From Bacteroidota bacterium (GTDB lineage Bacteria > Bacteroidota > Ignavibacteria > Kapaibacteriales > HRBIN21): DNA of 59,249 nt. Positions 18,436-28,756 of the stretch are shown here, piece by piece. The translations under genes and the position numbers were made by a program. The notes under the pieces are model-generated. The model did not search any database and had not been told where the DNA came from. It saw only the letters and a program-made list of their open reading frames with translations. Location of the stretch: the NCBI GenBank assembly GCA_030550275.1, contig JAUQPR010000013.1:1-59249 (forward strand), in the 5' to 3' direction. The first letter of the stretch is position 1. Each line of letters begins with the position of its first letter.

Positions 18436-19236
18436 CTACAGGCAGCGCGTGCGCCCGCCATCAACGGGGATGCTCACGCCCGTGATGTAGCCGGCAAGTG
18501 GGGAGGCAAGAAACAGCGCCAGAGCAGCAATCTCCTCGGGCTGCCCGATTCGCCGCATGGGGATCTGCTGCAGCGTCTGCTCCAGGATGCTCTCCAGCGG
18601 CACGCCGGTCTGCTCCGCCTGGTAGCGCCAGAGGGATTCGAGCCGCTGCGTTTGGATACTGCCGGGCAGGATGTTGTTCACGGTGATGCCCATCGGCGCC
18701 AGCTCCACAGAGAGCGTCTTTGCCCAGCTCGCCATCGCTGCTCGGACGGTGTTGGAGACCCCCAGCCCTTCGATTGGCTGGCGTACGGAGGTGGAGAGGA
18801 TGTTCACGATCCGCCCGTAGCCCAACTGGCGCATCCCGGGCAACAGGGCTTGCATGAGCACATGGGCGCTCCAGAGATGCTGCCGGAAGGCGTGCTCGAA
18901 GGCATCCAGCGGTGCCTCCGAGAGCCGTCCCGGTGGAGGACCGCCCGTGTTGTGCACCAGAATGTGGTAGGCGAGCCCGCTCTGCTGCAGATGCTCCTTG
19001 AGCACCCGCTGGAGCTGTTCGGTCTGCGCCATGTCCACGACCAGGATCCGGTGCTGCTGCTGTTCGGGGGTGGGGAGCTCGCGCCGTACCTGTTCGAGCC
19101 GTTCGGGATTGCGCGCCAGCAGCGTAACTTCGGCACCGGCGCGCGCGAACACGAAGGCGATGGCACGCCCAATACCCTGGGTGCTTCCGCACACCAATGC
19201 CCGCATGCCCGAAAGGCTCAGCTCCGGTGCCGGCAT
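18436..19236 (-). CDS. SDR-family oxidoreductase with altered catalytic residues
   Basis: This 266-residue short-chain dehydrogenase-like protein has the cofactor-binding GSTQGIGRA (17-25), NTGG as the NNAG equivalent and PVDGG near the C-terminus. In the catalytic segment the usual YxxxK is replaced: GLGVSNTVRAAM aligns with the family's GLAAYSASKAA, giving Ser for Tyr and Arg for Lys. Either it belongs to a divergent SDR branch or it is not a standard dehydrogenase. It is the last gene of a close minus-strand run and starts two bases after ispG ends. Confidence 0.8.
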   Translation of the reverse strand: MPAPELSLSGMRALVCGSTQGIGRAIAFVFARAGAEVTLLARNPERLEQVRRELPTPEQQQHRILVVDMAQTEQLQRVLKEHLQQSGLAYHILVHNTGGPPPGRLSEAPLDAFEHAFRQHLWSAHVLMQALLPGMRQLGYGRIVNILSTSVRQPIEGLGVSNTVRAAMASWAKTLSVELAPMGITVNNILPGSIQTQRLESLWRYQAEQTGVPLESILEQTLQQIPMRRIGQPEEIAALALFLASPLAGYITGVSIPVDGGRTRCL

Positions 19237-19238
19237 GC

Positions 19239-20357
19239 TCAGCTCTCCGGCTCGAAGCGCTCCAGCTCCTCCAGGATGGCAGGGACAATCTCCTCCTCGC
19301 TGACCCGGCGGACAACCTCCCCTTTGCGGTAGAGCAGTGCAACGCCGCGTCCGGCAGCGATGCCGATATCGGCTTCGCTGGCTTCCCCCGGACCATTGAC
19401 CACGCAGCCCAAGAGGGCAATCTTGACCGGTTTGCGGATACCGGCGCGGCGAATCGCCTCCTCCAGCTCACGGCTGATGCGGAAGAGATCCACCTCGATG
19501 CGCCCGCACGTGGGGCAGGCGATGATCTCCACGCTCCGCTGCGCCAGTCCAAGCGAGCGGAGGATCTCCTTGCCGACCTCCACCTCGCGCTCGGGCTCAT
19601 CGGTCAGGGAGACCCGGATAGTGTCCCCGATGCCCTCAGCCAGGAGCGTTCCAATCCCCACAGCCGATTTAATGATGCCCGTGCCGGGTAAGCCGGCTTC
19701 GGTCACCCCCAGGTGCAGCGGGAAATCCACCTGGTCGGCGAGCATCCGGTAGGCTTCGATCATCAAGCGGACATCGGTGGATTTGACCGAGATGATGATG
19801 TCGTCGAAGCCGAAGTCCTGGGCAATCTCCACATGGCGCAGCGCGCTCTCCACGAGCGCTTCCGGCGTCGGGTAGCCGTACTTCTCCAGCAGGTCCTTCT
19901 CCAGCGAGCCGGAGTTGACCCCGATACGGATGGGGATACCGCGTGCTTTGGCAGCTTCGAGAACCTGCCGGATGCGCTCGCGCGAGCCGATGTTGCCGGG
20001 GTTGATCCGCACCTTAGCAACACCGGCTTCGATGGCTTTGAGCGCAAAGATGTGGTTGAAGTGCACGTCGGCAACGATGGGGATATCCACACGGCGGACG
20101 ATCTCGGCGATGGCTTCGGCAGCCTCCCAATCGTTGACCGTCACGCGCACGATATCCGCACCGGCTTCCTTGCAGCGCAGGATCTGCGCCACCGTTGCCT
20201 CTACATCGGCGGTCTTGGTCTTGGTCATGGTCTGCACCGAGATTGGCGCATTCCCGCCGACGGGGACGTTCCCGACCATGACGCGCCGTGTCTTGCGCCG
20301 CCGGAAGGGGCGCGTGGCAATTGGCTGCTGCTCGAGAACTCCGAGTTCGAACTGCAT
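19239..20357 (-). CDS. ispG: 4-hydroxy-3-methylbut-2-enyl diphosphate synthase (flavodoxin/ferredoxin)
   Basis: IspG catalyses the penultimate step of the MEP isoprenoid pathway using a [4Fe-4S] cluster. The 372 residues contain a TIM-barrel part (VADVHFNHIFALKAIE, RINPGNIG) and the cluster cysteines C281 and C284 (ACPTCGR) and C318 (LGCVVNGPGEASEADIG). The length and the lack of the large plant/Bacteroides insertion suit the short bacterial form. It lies two bases after rhomboid. Confidence 0.95.
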   Translation of the reverse strand: MQFELGVLEQQPIATRPFRRRKTRRVMVGNVPVGGNAPISVQTMTKTKTADVEATVAQILRCKEAGADIVRVTVNDWEAAEAIAEIVRRVDIPIVADVHFNHIFALKAIEAGVAKVRINPGNIGSRERIRQVLEAAKARGIPIRIGVNSGSLEKDLLEKYGYPTPEALVESALRHVEIAQDFGFDDIIISVKSTDVRLMIEAYRMLADQVDFPLHLGVTEAGLPGTGIIKSAVGIGTLLAEGIGDTIRVSLTDEPEREVEVGKEILRSLGLAQRSVEIIACPTCGRIEVDLFRISRELEEAIRRAGIRKPVKIALLGCVVNGPGEASEADIGIAAGRGVALLYRKGEVVRRVSEEEIVPAILEELERFEPES

Positions 20358-20359
20358 GG

Positions 20360-21265
20360 TTACCGCCCGTTGTGCACGTGGCGACTGAACTCGTAGAGGA
20401 TTTGGCGTTCGTGCTCGCTGAGGCTATCGTAGCCGTGCGTGACGATCTTGTCCAGGATGGCGTCGATATCGGACTGCGTGATCGGGGCGCCTTGGAAGTA
20501 GAAGAGCACCTCCTCCGCCGGGGGTGCGGGGCGGACGAGCATCAGCCCCCGACGCCGCTGAGGGGAGGGACGACGGTGGGGAAGTCCGCGCAGCCAATTC
20601 CAGAAGCGGTCACCGGCGGCGAATACCCCCCAGCGGTCCCCGAAGCGCAGCAGCAGGAATCCCGTTGCAGCGCCGCCCAGATGCGCAAAGTGCGCAATTG
20701 TGGAGCCCGCGCTGGTGATGCCGGAGATGAACTCAATCCCCGCCATCAGCAGCACCAGGATGCGCGCGGGGATGGGGATGAAGAAGGGGAACATCAGCAC
20801 GGGGCGGTCCGGGAAGGTCAGTCCAAAGGCAAGGAGGATGCCGTAGATGGCTCCGGAGGCGCCCACGGTTGGCGCCGGATAGGTCCAGAAGAGCTGTACC
20901 AGCAGGTGCACAATGCCGGCACCGATTCCGCACAGCAGGTAGTACGTTGCAAAGCGTCGGCTTCCCCACAGCAACTCCAGCTCGGTGCCGAACATCCACA
21001 GCACGAAGAGGTTGAACAGGATGTGCCAGATGTTGTCCAGCCCAGCGTGCATGAACTGGTAGGTGAGCAACTGCCAGGGGTAGAAATCCCCGCTGAGCAG
21101 CGGCTGCAGCGCGAAGTAGCGCACGATGTATTCGCCGACCGGCACACCGTGGTAGCGGAACAGCCCCAGGAAGAGATGCTGCACCAGGAAGACGGCGATG
21201 TTGAGCAGGATGAAGGTGCGCAGCACTGGTGTGTCGCCCAGAAATCTTCGCCCGTACAGTGTCAT
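20360..21265 (-). CDS. rhomboid family intramembrane serine protease
   Basis: This is 301 residues from ATG 21265 (a TTG at 21274 would add three). The helices contain the rhomboid WQLLTYQFMHAGLDNIWHILFNL motif in the first half, the catalytic serine in GASGAIYG (S137), and the catalytic histidine in AHFAHLGG (H195). A soluble C-terminal tail of about 90 residues ends DSLSEHERQILYEFSRH, a pattern seen in several FCB rhomboids. It should cleave membrane proteins within the bilayer; targets unknown. Confidence 0.9.
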   Translation of the reverse strand: MTLYGRRFLGDTPVLRTFILLNIAVFLVQHLFLGLFRYHGVPVGEYIVRYFALQPLLSGDFYPWQLLTYQFMHAGLDNIWHILFNLFVLWMFGTELELLWGSRRFATYYLLCGIGAGIVHLLVQLFWTYPAPTVGASGAIYGILLAFGLTFPDRPVLMFPFFIPIPARILVLLMAGIEFISGITSAGSTIAHFAHLGGAATGFLLLRFGDRWGVFAAGDRFWNWLRGLPHRRPSPQRRRGLMLVRPAPPAEEVLFYFQGAPITQSDIDAILDKIVTHGYDSLSEHERQILYEFSRHVHNGR

Positions 21266-21315
21266 CGCATGCAAGCGTGTTGACAGATGCCAGCGCGATA
21301 GACGTCAGGTAGCGC

Positions 21316-22503
21316 TTAGGATTGCTCCAGCGCACGCAGCCCTGGCAACGGCTTGCCTGCCAGGTATGCCAGGGTTGCACCTCCGCCGGTGGAGCAGTGG
21401 CTCACGGCGGTATCGGCTCCCAGCGCCTGCAGGGCGGCAATGGAATCCCCTCCACCGACAACGGTGAACGCCCCGCGCTGTGTTGCCTGTGCCACTGCGC
21501 GCGCCACAGCAGCGGTGCCGGAACGGAAGCGCTCCTCCTCGTACTTGCCCATGGGTCCGTTCCAGAAGATCGTGCGCGCCGTTCGCAGCAGCTCGGCGAA
21601 GCGGCGCTCCGTCTCTGGTCCGATATCGTACCCGATCCAGCCCTCGGGGATGCCCTCCTCCACAGTGCACACGCGGGTATCCCCATTGGCTGTGATGAGC
21701 ACGTCGGTGGGCAACAGGAGCTGCTTCCCCAGCGCCTGGGCGCGCTGCAGTATCGCTTGTGCGGCGGATTCCAGTTCGGGTTCGTACACTGAGGAGCCAA
21801 TGGCATACCCCTGTGCCTTGAGGAAGGTGAACGCCATTGCCCCGCCCAGCAGCAGGGCGTCGCAGCGCTCCAACAGCGCCGAGAGCAGGTCGAACTTATC
21901 GGAGACCTTGGCACCGCCGATGACCGCTACGTACGGACGCTCCGGGGCAGAACGCAAGCGCTCCAGCGCAGCGAGTTCGCGTTCAACCAGTAGCCCGATA
22001 CCCTTCCATTCGAAGAGGTCGGCGATGGCGGCAACGCTGGCGTGCGCGCGGTGCAGCGTCCCGAAAGCATCGTTGATGTACACCTGGGCGTCGTGCCGTA
22101 GCTGGGCTGCAAACTCCTTGTCGTTGGCTTCCTCGCCGGGGTAGAAGCGTACATTCTCCAGCACGACAACCTCCCTGCCCGGATGCGCCCGCTGCAGCGC
22201 TGTGGAGACCGCTTCCCCAATGCAATCGGGGACGAAGAGCACGGGGCGGTCCAACAGCACCGCCAGCCGCTGCGCAACCGGCGCCAGGGAGTACTCCGGA
22301 CGCACCTGCCCCTTGGGACGCCCCAGGTGCGAGAGTACAATGGGGAGAGCCCCAGCGTTCAGGAGCGCTTCCAACGTCGGCAGCGCTGCACGGATGCGGC
22401 TGTCATCGGCAACGGCGCCATCCCGCAAGGGGACGTTGAGGTCCAGGCGCACCAGGACCCGTGCGGAAGCAATCGGCAGTTCGCGAAGCGAGCGCAGCGG
22501 CAC
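21316..22503 (-). CDS. pgk: phosphoglycerate kinase
   Basis: This glycolytic enzyme moves the acyl phosphate of 1,3-bisphosphoglycerate to ADP. The 395 residues start at a GTG with the family opening RVLVRLDLNVPLRDG. They include LSHLGRPKG, the GGAKVSDK hinge region and the nucleotide-binding VVGGGDSIAAL, with STGGGATLAYLAG near the C-terminus. It follows gap by 25 bases, so the two consecutive glycolytic steps are probably co-transcribed. Confidence 0.96.
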   Translation of the reverse strand: MPLRSLRELPIASARVLVRLDLNVPLRDGAVADDSRIRAALPTLEALLNAGALPIVLSHLGRPKGQVRPEYSLAPVAQRLAVLLDRPVLFVPDCIGEAVSTALQRAHPGREVVVLENVRFYPGEEANDKEFAAQLRHDAQVYINDAFGTLHRAHASVAAIADLFEWKGIGLLVERELAALERLRSAPERPYVAVIGGAKVSDKFDLLSALLERCDALLLGGAMAFTFLKAQGYAIGSSVYEPELESAAQAILQRAQALGKQLLLPTDVLITANGDTRVCTVEEGIPEGWIGYDIGPETERRFAELLRTARTIFWNGPMGKYEEERFRSGTAAVARAVAQATQRGAFTVVGGGDSIAALQALGADTAVSHCSTGGGATLAYLAGKPLPGLRALEQS

Positions 22504-22528
22504 GATCCTTGCCCGAATGGTCCAACCC

Positions 22529-23533
<1,005 letters not shown>

Positions 23534-24802
23534 CTATGATGGCACATTCGAGGGAGCCGTTTCCAATTGGGCAAGCAATTGGCGAATCAGCTGCGCAGCA
23601 TCATCCAGGCTTCGGGCAACGTGGAACTGCAGCCCAGAGCGCTGCAGAATCTGAGCTGCCTCCTCGGCATTGGTCCCTTCCAGCCGGATGACAATGGGCA
23701 CGCGGACCTCTACATGCTGCAGGGCTTGGACGATACCATTGGCGACTCGGTCGCAGCGCACAATGCCGCCGAAGATGTTCACCAGAGCAACGCGGACGTT
23801 AGGGTCGGAGAGCATGATGCGGAAGGCATGGGCGATGCGCTCCACGTTGGCAGCCCCGCCCACATCGAGGAAGTTTGCCGGGCGCCCGCCGGCAAGCTGG
23901 ATCATGTCCATCGTTGCCATGGCCAGTCCGGCGCCATTGACCATGCAGCCGACGTTGCCGTCGAGCTTGATGTAGTTGAGCTGGTGCCGTGCGGCTTCCA
24001 CCTCCAGCGGGTCCTCTTCGGCAATGTCGCGTAGGGCTGCCAGATCGGGATGGCGGAAGAGAGCGTTGTCATCGAGCACGACCTTGGCATCCAGCGCCAG
24101 GAAGCGCCCGTCGGCGGTCAGCGCCAGAGGATTGAGCTCAAGCAGCGAGCACTCCAACTCCTCATAGGCGCGGGCGAGCTTGGCGAGCAGCTCCACAAAC
24201 GCGTTCAGCTGTGTGCCCTCCAGCCCCAAGCGGAAGCCGATTCGGCGCGCCTGGAAGGGCTGCAGTCCCCAGAAGGGATGGATGTGCTCGCGCACGATCG
24301 CCTCGGGGTGCTCAGCGGCGACGGTTTCGATCTCCACGCCGCCCTCGGTGGAGAGCAGCACCAGAGGACGGTTCCGGCTGCGGTCGAGCGTGATGGCAAG
24401 GTAGAATTCGCGGGCGATCGGAACGGCTTGCTCGATGAGCAGGAGGCGGACGCGGCGTCCTTCAGCGCCGGTCTGAGCCGTCACCAATCGGTTGCCCAGC
24501 ATCAGCAGCGCCAGCCGGTAAGCTTTGTCGGCGATATTGCCTTCGCGCACCAGCATCACACCACGCACGGGGGTTCCGTTGAAGAGGAGCGGTTCGCCTG
24601 TATCGGCATGCACGAAGTGCCCCTTGCCGCGTCCCCCGGCGTGGAGCTGTGCTTTGAGCAGCACTGCGGGGATACCGCTGAGGACGAACTCCTCGTACGT
24701 TACCCGACCGGCTTCTTCGGCTGAACTGACAACGCGTCCCTTAGGAATCGGGACGCCGAAGCGGCTGAGCAGTTCTTTGGCTTGGAACTCGTGGAGATTC
24801 AT
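23534..24802 (-). CDS. sucC: succinate-CoA ligase subunit beta
   Basis: This TCA-cycle enzyme subunit carries the nucleotide-binding ATP-grasp fold. The start at 24802 gives MNLHEFQAKELLSRFGVPIPKG, the family signature; the open frame continues upstream but overlaps another gene. The length is 422 residues, somewhat longer than the usual 390. KLDGNVGCMVNGAGLAMATMD and VNIFGGIVRCD mark the C-terminal domain. The alpha subunit sucD is not in the window. Confidence 0.93.
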   Translation of the reverse strand: MNLHEFQAKELLSRFGVPIPKGRVVSSAEEAGRVTYEEFVLSGIPAVLLKAQLHAGGRGKGHFVHADTGEPLLFNGTPVRGVMLVREGNIADKAYRLALLMLGNRLVTAQTGAEGRRVRLLLIEQAVPIAREFYLAITLDRSRNRPLVLLSTEGGVEIETVAAEHPEAIVREHIHPFWGLQPFQARRIGFRLGLEGTQLNAFVELLAKLARAYEELECSLLELNPLALTADGRFLALDAKVVLDDNALFRHPDLAALRDIAEEDPLEVEAARHQLNYIKLDGNVGCMVNGAGLAMATMDMIQLAGGRPANFLDVGGAANVERIAHAFRIMLSDPNVRVALVNIFGGIVRCDRVANGIVQALQHVEVRVPIVIRLEGTNAEEAAQILQRSGLQFHVARSLDDAAQLIRQLLAQLETAPSNVPS

Positions 24803-24818
24803 CGTGCCCGATGCAGCG

Positions 24819-25199
24819 TTACGGTGTACGCTTCTTCTTCTCGGTGCGGACCTCGACGCCGCCCTCCTCAGGCTGAGTGGGTTGGGATTGCTGCGGAGCA
24901 GCAACGCCCTCGCGCGGCTTCTTAGTTGTGCGGACTTCGACCCCACCCTCGGATGCCGGTGCAGCGGTTTGGGTCTCTGGCTTGGGCAAGCGCTTCGGCT
25001 TGGCAGCAGCGTTCTGCTGCTTGTTTTGGGCGGCGGTGTCAGTGCGTGCTGCCGTGGTGTCGGTGGGTGTCGCGGGTGTAGGAGCAACGCTTGGGGTATC
25101 CAGGCGCAGCTCTTCGGGTTGCGCTGCCGGCTCGGATTGCTGGCGCGAAGGAGCACAACTGAGAACCAGGACCAGTGCCAGGAGCGGAAGGAGTCGCAT
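24819..25199 (-). CDS. small Pro/Lys-rich lipoprotein with internal repeat
   Basis: This 126-residue protein starts MRLLPLLALVLVLSC, a signal peptide with lipobox LVLSC. The rest is low complexity, rich in Ala, Pro, Thr, Gln and Lys. The phrase EGGVEVRT followed by KKP or EKKK occurs twice (near residues 85 and 112). It ends 16 bases before sucC and begins just downstream of a TAGCTTTG promoter element. Unknown function; it may sit in the outer membrane with a flexible tail. Confidence 0.7.
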   Translation of the reverse strand: MRLLPLLALVLVLSCAPSRQQSEPAAQPEELRLDTPSVAPTPATPTDTTAARTDTAAQNKQQNAAAKPKRLPKPETQTAAPASEGGVEVRTTKKPREGVAAPQQSQPTQPEEGGVEVRTEKKKRTP

Positions 25200-25243
25200 G
25201 GTTTGCCGTAATTTGGTGTACGAACTGCCGCGCAAGACGGGTG

Positions 25244-25251
25244 CAAAGCTA
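25244..25251 (-). promoter_or_regulatory. TAnnTTTG -7 element for the lipoprotein-sucC-gap-pgk run
   Basis: The minus strand reads TAGCTTTG, about 45 bases before the lipoprotein start. It touches the ATG of the divergent phnD. It is the only good element I see before the long minus-strand gene run. Confidence 0.5.
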
Positions 25252-26213
25252 TGGAATTCCAGCCGTACAGACGCCGGCAGCGGCTTCTGCGCTTGGCGCT
25301 GCTCTACGGTATCATTGCGCTGGCTGGGGTTGTGCGGCTTTCGGTGGCGCCGCTCCTTCGGGAGCAGGAGCTGGGCACTGCGGGGCGCCCCATTCGGCTC
25401 TTCCTTGTGCCGTCGGTAGATGCGCAGAAGGTCACGCAGAGCGCTGCTGAATTGGTCCGCTTCCTGCAGGAGCGCACGGGATACGTCGTGGAGGCATCGG
25501 TGCCGACCAGTTATATCACCGTAGTGGAAGCCTTCGGAGCCGGTCGCGCCGATATTGCCGCCGTCAATGCCTTCAGCTATCTGCTGGCACATGAGCGCTA
25601 TGGAGCCCGAGCTGTCCTGCGCGTGGTACGGCGGGGCGGGGAGCTGAGCTATCGCGGGCAGATCATTGCGCATGTTGCCAGCGGCATTACGACGCTGCGG
25701 CAACTGCACGGACGGCGGATTGCCTACGTTGACCCAGCCTCCACATCGGGCTACATCCTGCCCAAAGCCCTGTTGGAGCGCGAGGGGATTCGACCGGCGG
25801 AGGAGGTCTTCGCCATGCGCCACGACAATGTGGTCACGATGGTCTATCAACGCCAGGTGGACGCCGGGGCAACCTACTACTCCCCACCCGATCCGCACAC
25901 GGGCGAGATCCGTGATGCGCGCGCTCGGGTGCTCCACCAGTTCCCCGACGTGCTGGAGAGGGTGCGGATCGTGGCGCTGACGGATTCCATCCCGAACGAC
26001 CCCATCATCGTGCGGGCGGATTTGCCCGAGCCGGTCCTTGAGCGCCTGATCCAGGCACTGCTGGAGTTTGCGGCAACGCCCCAGGGCAAGAGGGCGCTCT
26101 ACGAGATCTACAGCGTCGAGGGCTTTGCTCCGGTGCACGACCGTGACTACGATGGATTGCGCCGCCTTCTGCGGCAGTACGTCGGGGATGTGGAGAGGTT
26201 GCTGCGCCAATGA
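25251..26213 (+). CDS. phnD: phosphate/phosphonate ABC transporter substrate-binding protein (PhnD-like)
   Basis: This 320-residue protein has an N-terminal membrane anchor or signal (about 12-32) and a PBP fold. IRLFLVPSVDAQKV, GRADIAAVNAFSYLL, and AYVDPASTSGYILPKALL are the typical PhnD strands and loops. It overlaps phnC by four bases. It probably binds a phosphonate, phosphite or a related oxyanion outside the inner membrane; the ligand cannot be read from sequence. Confidence 0.85.
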   Translation: MEFQPYRRRQRLLRLALLYGIIALAGVVRLSVAPLLREQELGTAGRPIRLFLVPSVDAQKVTQSAAELVRFLQERTGYVVEASVPTSYITVVEAFGAGRADIAAVNAFSYLLAHERYGARAVLRVVRRGGELSYRGQIIAHVASGITTLRQLHGRRIAYVDPASTSGYILPKALLEREGIRPAEEVFAMRHDNVVTMVYQRQVDAGATYYSPPDPHTGEIRDARARVLHQFPDVLERVRIVALTDSIPNDPIIVRADLPEPVLERLIQALLEFAATPQGKRALYEIYSVEGFAPVHDRDYDGLRRLLRQYVGDVERLLRQ

Positions 26214-26977
26214 GGGCACAGATTGAGCTCTTGGGCGTGACGAAGCGCTATCCCAACGGGGTCGAGGCGCTGCGCAACGTGACCGTGCGCGTCTACCGTG
26301 GGGAGTTCCTTGCGGTCATTGGGCTGAGCGGTTCGGGGAAGTCCACGCTCCTGCGCTGCATCAATCGGCTGGTGGAGCCGAGCGAGGGGCGGGTCTACTT
26401 CGAGGGGGAGGATGTGACGCACCTGCGGGGGGAGGCGCTCCGGCGACATCGGCAGCGGATTGGGATGGTGTTTCAGCAGTTCAACCTCATCGAGCGGCGG
26501 AGTGTGCTGGAGAACGTGCTGGTGGGCGCCCTGGGACGGGTTCCGGTGTGGCGGTCACTACTGGGGAACTTCAGCGCCGAGCTCGTGCAAGAGGCGCTCC
26601 ACAATCTGGAGATTGTGGGCTTGGCGGAGAAGGCGGCTGAGCCGGTTCGGGCGCTCTCAGGCGGGCAGAAGCAGCGCGTTGCCATTGCGCGCGCGCTCAT
26701 GCAGCGTCCACAGGTGCTGCTGGCAGATGAGCCGGTGGCAAGCCTGGACCCGGCAACGGCGCACTCAGTGTTGCGCTACCTGGAGCAGCTCAACCGCGAA
26801 CACGGGTTGACCATTGTGTGCAGCTTGCACTTCCTGAGCTTGGTGCGCCGCTACGCCAGCCGGGTTGTTGCCCTCCGCACCGGGGAGCTGGTCTTCGAGG
26901 GGGCAGCCGAGGAGATTACCCCTGAGCGGTTCCGTCACATCTACGGCGAAGAAGCCGAGGAGGTCGAGCTGCGATGA
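26210..26977 (+). CDS. phnC: phosphonate-type ABC transporter ATP-binding protein
   Basis: This 255-residue ABC ATPase has Walker A GLSGSGKSTL, Q-loop FQQFNLIERRSVLENVL, signature ALSGGQKQRVAIARAL and Walker B VLLADEPVASLD. The Q-loop wording is that of the PhnC family. It energises uptake with PhnD and PhnE, its immediate neighbours, with four-base overlaps on both sides. Confidence 0.9.
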   Translation: MRAQIELLGVTKRYPNGVEALRNVTVRVYRGEFLAVIGLSGSGKSTLLRCINRLVEPSEGRVYFEGEDVTHLRGEALRRHRQRIGMVFQQFNLIERRSVLENVLVGALGRVPVWRSLLGNFSAELVQEALHNLEIVGLAEKAAEPVRALSGGQKQRVAIARALMQRPQVLLADEPVASLDPATAHSVLRYLEQLNREHGLTIVCSLHFLSLVRRYASRVVALRTGELVFEGAAEEITPERFRHIYGEEAEEVELR

Positions 26978-27987
26978 GCCTGGCGCTGCGCATTCGTGCA
27001 CTGCTTGCAGATGCCCTCCTGGGGGCGTACATCGGGGCGGTGGTGTATCGGATCGTCTGGGGGCAGATCCTCGGAGGCAGCCCGCCGGAATCGGTCACGC
27101 TGGCGGAATGGCTGGGATATGCAGGCTGCGCGGGAGGATTCGCCCTTGTTGGGCAGTTGGCGCGGTGTACTCCGGGGGCGTGGCTGCTGTGGCGGGAGAG
27201 CATGCGACCCTGGCAGCGCACGGTGGCGCAACACGTTGTCTGGGCAACGGTGGTGCTGACGATCTGGACCGGCTGGAGCGTTGCACGGGTTTCGCCCGTG
27301 GAGTTCTTCTCTGCCAAAGGGTTGGAGAGCGCTGCCCGGCTCTTCGGGGCACTCTTGCGTCCGGAGCTCTCAATTCTGGACGCGGCATTGCTGGCGATGC
27401 TGCAGACCATCTACATCGCGCTGATGGCGACGCTGTTGGGACTGCCTCCGGCGCTGCTGCTGGGCTTTCTCGCTGCGCGCAACCTCATGCGTGCGCATCC
27501 TGTGACCTTTGCGCTCTACGCCGTGCTGCGGGTGTGGATCAACTTCGTGCGCTCGGTCGAACCGCTCATCTGGGCGGTGATCTTCTCTGTGTGGGTGGGC
27601 ATCGGTCCGTTTGCTGGCATGCTGGCGATGCTGCTGCATACGGTAGCGGCGCTGGCGAAGCTGTATTCGGAGCAGGTGGAATCGATTGACCCAGGCTTGG
27701 TCGAGGCGGTGGAGTCCACTGGGGCGCACCCAATCCAGGTGGTCTTCTACGGCGTTGTGCCGCAGGTGTTGCTGCCATTTCTGGCGTTCACCATCTACCG
27801 CTGGGATAGCAACGTGCGCATGGCAACGGTCATCGGATTGGTCGGCGGCGGTGGTATCGGCACGCTGCTGATGCAGTACCAAGGGCTTGCCCGCTGGCAG
27901 GAGGTGGGCATGATCGTGCTGCTGATTGCCGCGGTCGTGTGGGTGATGGATTACCTTTCGGCACGGATTCGGGAGATGTTGTCGTAG
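26974..27987 (+). CDS. phnE: phosphonate-type ABC transporter permease
   Basis: This 337-residue membrane protein has an extra N-terminal hydrophobic region (about 15-90) before the standard permease core. The core contains LLGLPPALLLGFLAARNLM, a segment ending LRVWINFVRSVEPLIWAVIF and the EAA-like loop VEAVESTGAHPIQVVFYGVVPQVL. It completes the phnDCE importer. No phosphonate-degradation gene is present nearby. Confidence 0.87.
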   Translation: MSLALRIRALLADALLGAYIGAVVYRIVWGQILGGSPPESVTLAEWLGYAGCAGGFALVGQLARCTPGAWLLWRESMRPWQRTVAQHVVWATVVLTIWTGWSVARVSPVEFFSAKGLESAARLFGALLRPELSILDAALLAMLQTIYIALMATLLGLPPALLLGFLAARNLMRAHPVTFALYAVLRVWINFVRSVEPLIWAVIFSVWVGIGPFAGMLAMLLHTVAALAKLYSEQVESIDPGLVEAVESTGAHPIQVVFYGVVPQVLLPFLAFTIYRWDSNVRMATVIGLVGGGGIGTLLMQYQGLARWQEVGMIVLLIAAVVWVMDYLSARIREMLS

Positions 27988-27999
27988 AGGGCACAGACA

Positions 28000-28746
28000 A
28001 TGTGGCTGGAGTACGCGTGGACCATTGTTGTGCTGGTGTTCTTGGAGGGGCTGCTCTCGGCGGATAATGCGCTGGTGCTGGCACTGTTGGTCAAGGACTT
28101 GCCTCCGCGCAAGCGCTTGCGCGCGTTGACCTACGGGCTGGTGGGCGCTTATGTATTTCGGTTTGCGGCGATCTTCTTTGCCACGATTCTCCTCCAGGTG
28201 TGGCAGTTCCAGGCGTTCGGGGCAGCGTATCTGTTCTACGTTGCGCTGCGCCACCTGCTCAAGCCCAGAGCCCAGCAGCAACGCCAGCTCAAAGCCCCGC
28301 CCAGCTTCTGGGGAACGGTCCTGCGGGTGGAGCTCATGGATATTGCCTTTGCGGTGGATTCCATCCTGGCGGCGGTGGCACTGGTGAAGAGCTTGCCACC
28401 GACGGATCTGCCGCACGTTGGAGGACTCGATGGCGGACGCTTTGCGGTGGTGATTCTGGGAGGATTTATCGGCGTGGCAGCGATGCGGCTGGTGGCGCGC
28501 TTCTTCGTGCGCCTGCTGGAGGAGCATCCGCAGTTGGAGCGCGCTGCCTACCTCATCGTGGGGTGGATTGGGCTCAAGCTGCTGGTCGTCACGCTGAGCC
28601 ATCCTGAGCTGGGGCTGATTCCCGAGGACATCCCGCAGCAGACCTGGTACAAGCTGCTCTTCTGGGGCGTGATGGTGGGGCTCTTCACCTGGGGGATGCT
28701 CTCGCGGCGCAAGCCTTCGGAGGTCCGGAAAACAGCTTCGCCGTAG
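28000..28746 (+). CDS. TerC family integral membrane protein
   Basis: This 248-residue protein has about seven membrane helices and the TerC-family acidic signature LEGLLSADNALVLALLV, repeated later as VELMDIAFAVDSILAAVA. Family members export Mn2+ or protect secreted metalloenzymes. It lies 12 bases after phnE and may be co-transcribed, though the link in function is not clear. It converges with the glycosyltransferase gene ten bases downstream. Confidence 0.87.
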   Translation: MWLEYAWTIVVLVFLEGLLSADNALVLALLVKDLPPRKRLRALTYGLVGAYVFRFAAIFFATILLQVWQFQAFGAAYLFYVALRHLLKPRAQQQRQLKAPPSFWGTVLRVELMDIAFAVDSILAAVALVKSLPPTDLPHVGGLDGGRFAVVILGGFIGVAAMRLVARFFVRLLEEHPQLERAAYLIVGWIGLKLLVVTLSHPELGLIPEDIPQQTWYKLLFWGVMVGLFTWGMLSRRKPSEVRKTASP

Positions 28747-28756
28747 ACTTGGCAAG

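Noticed and set aside
25209-25216. TAATTTGG as a promoter for phnD
   Set aside because: It departs from TAnnTTTG at the TTTG core; too weak to list as a feature.
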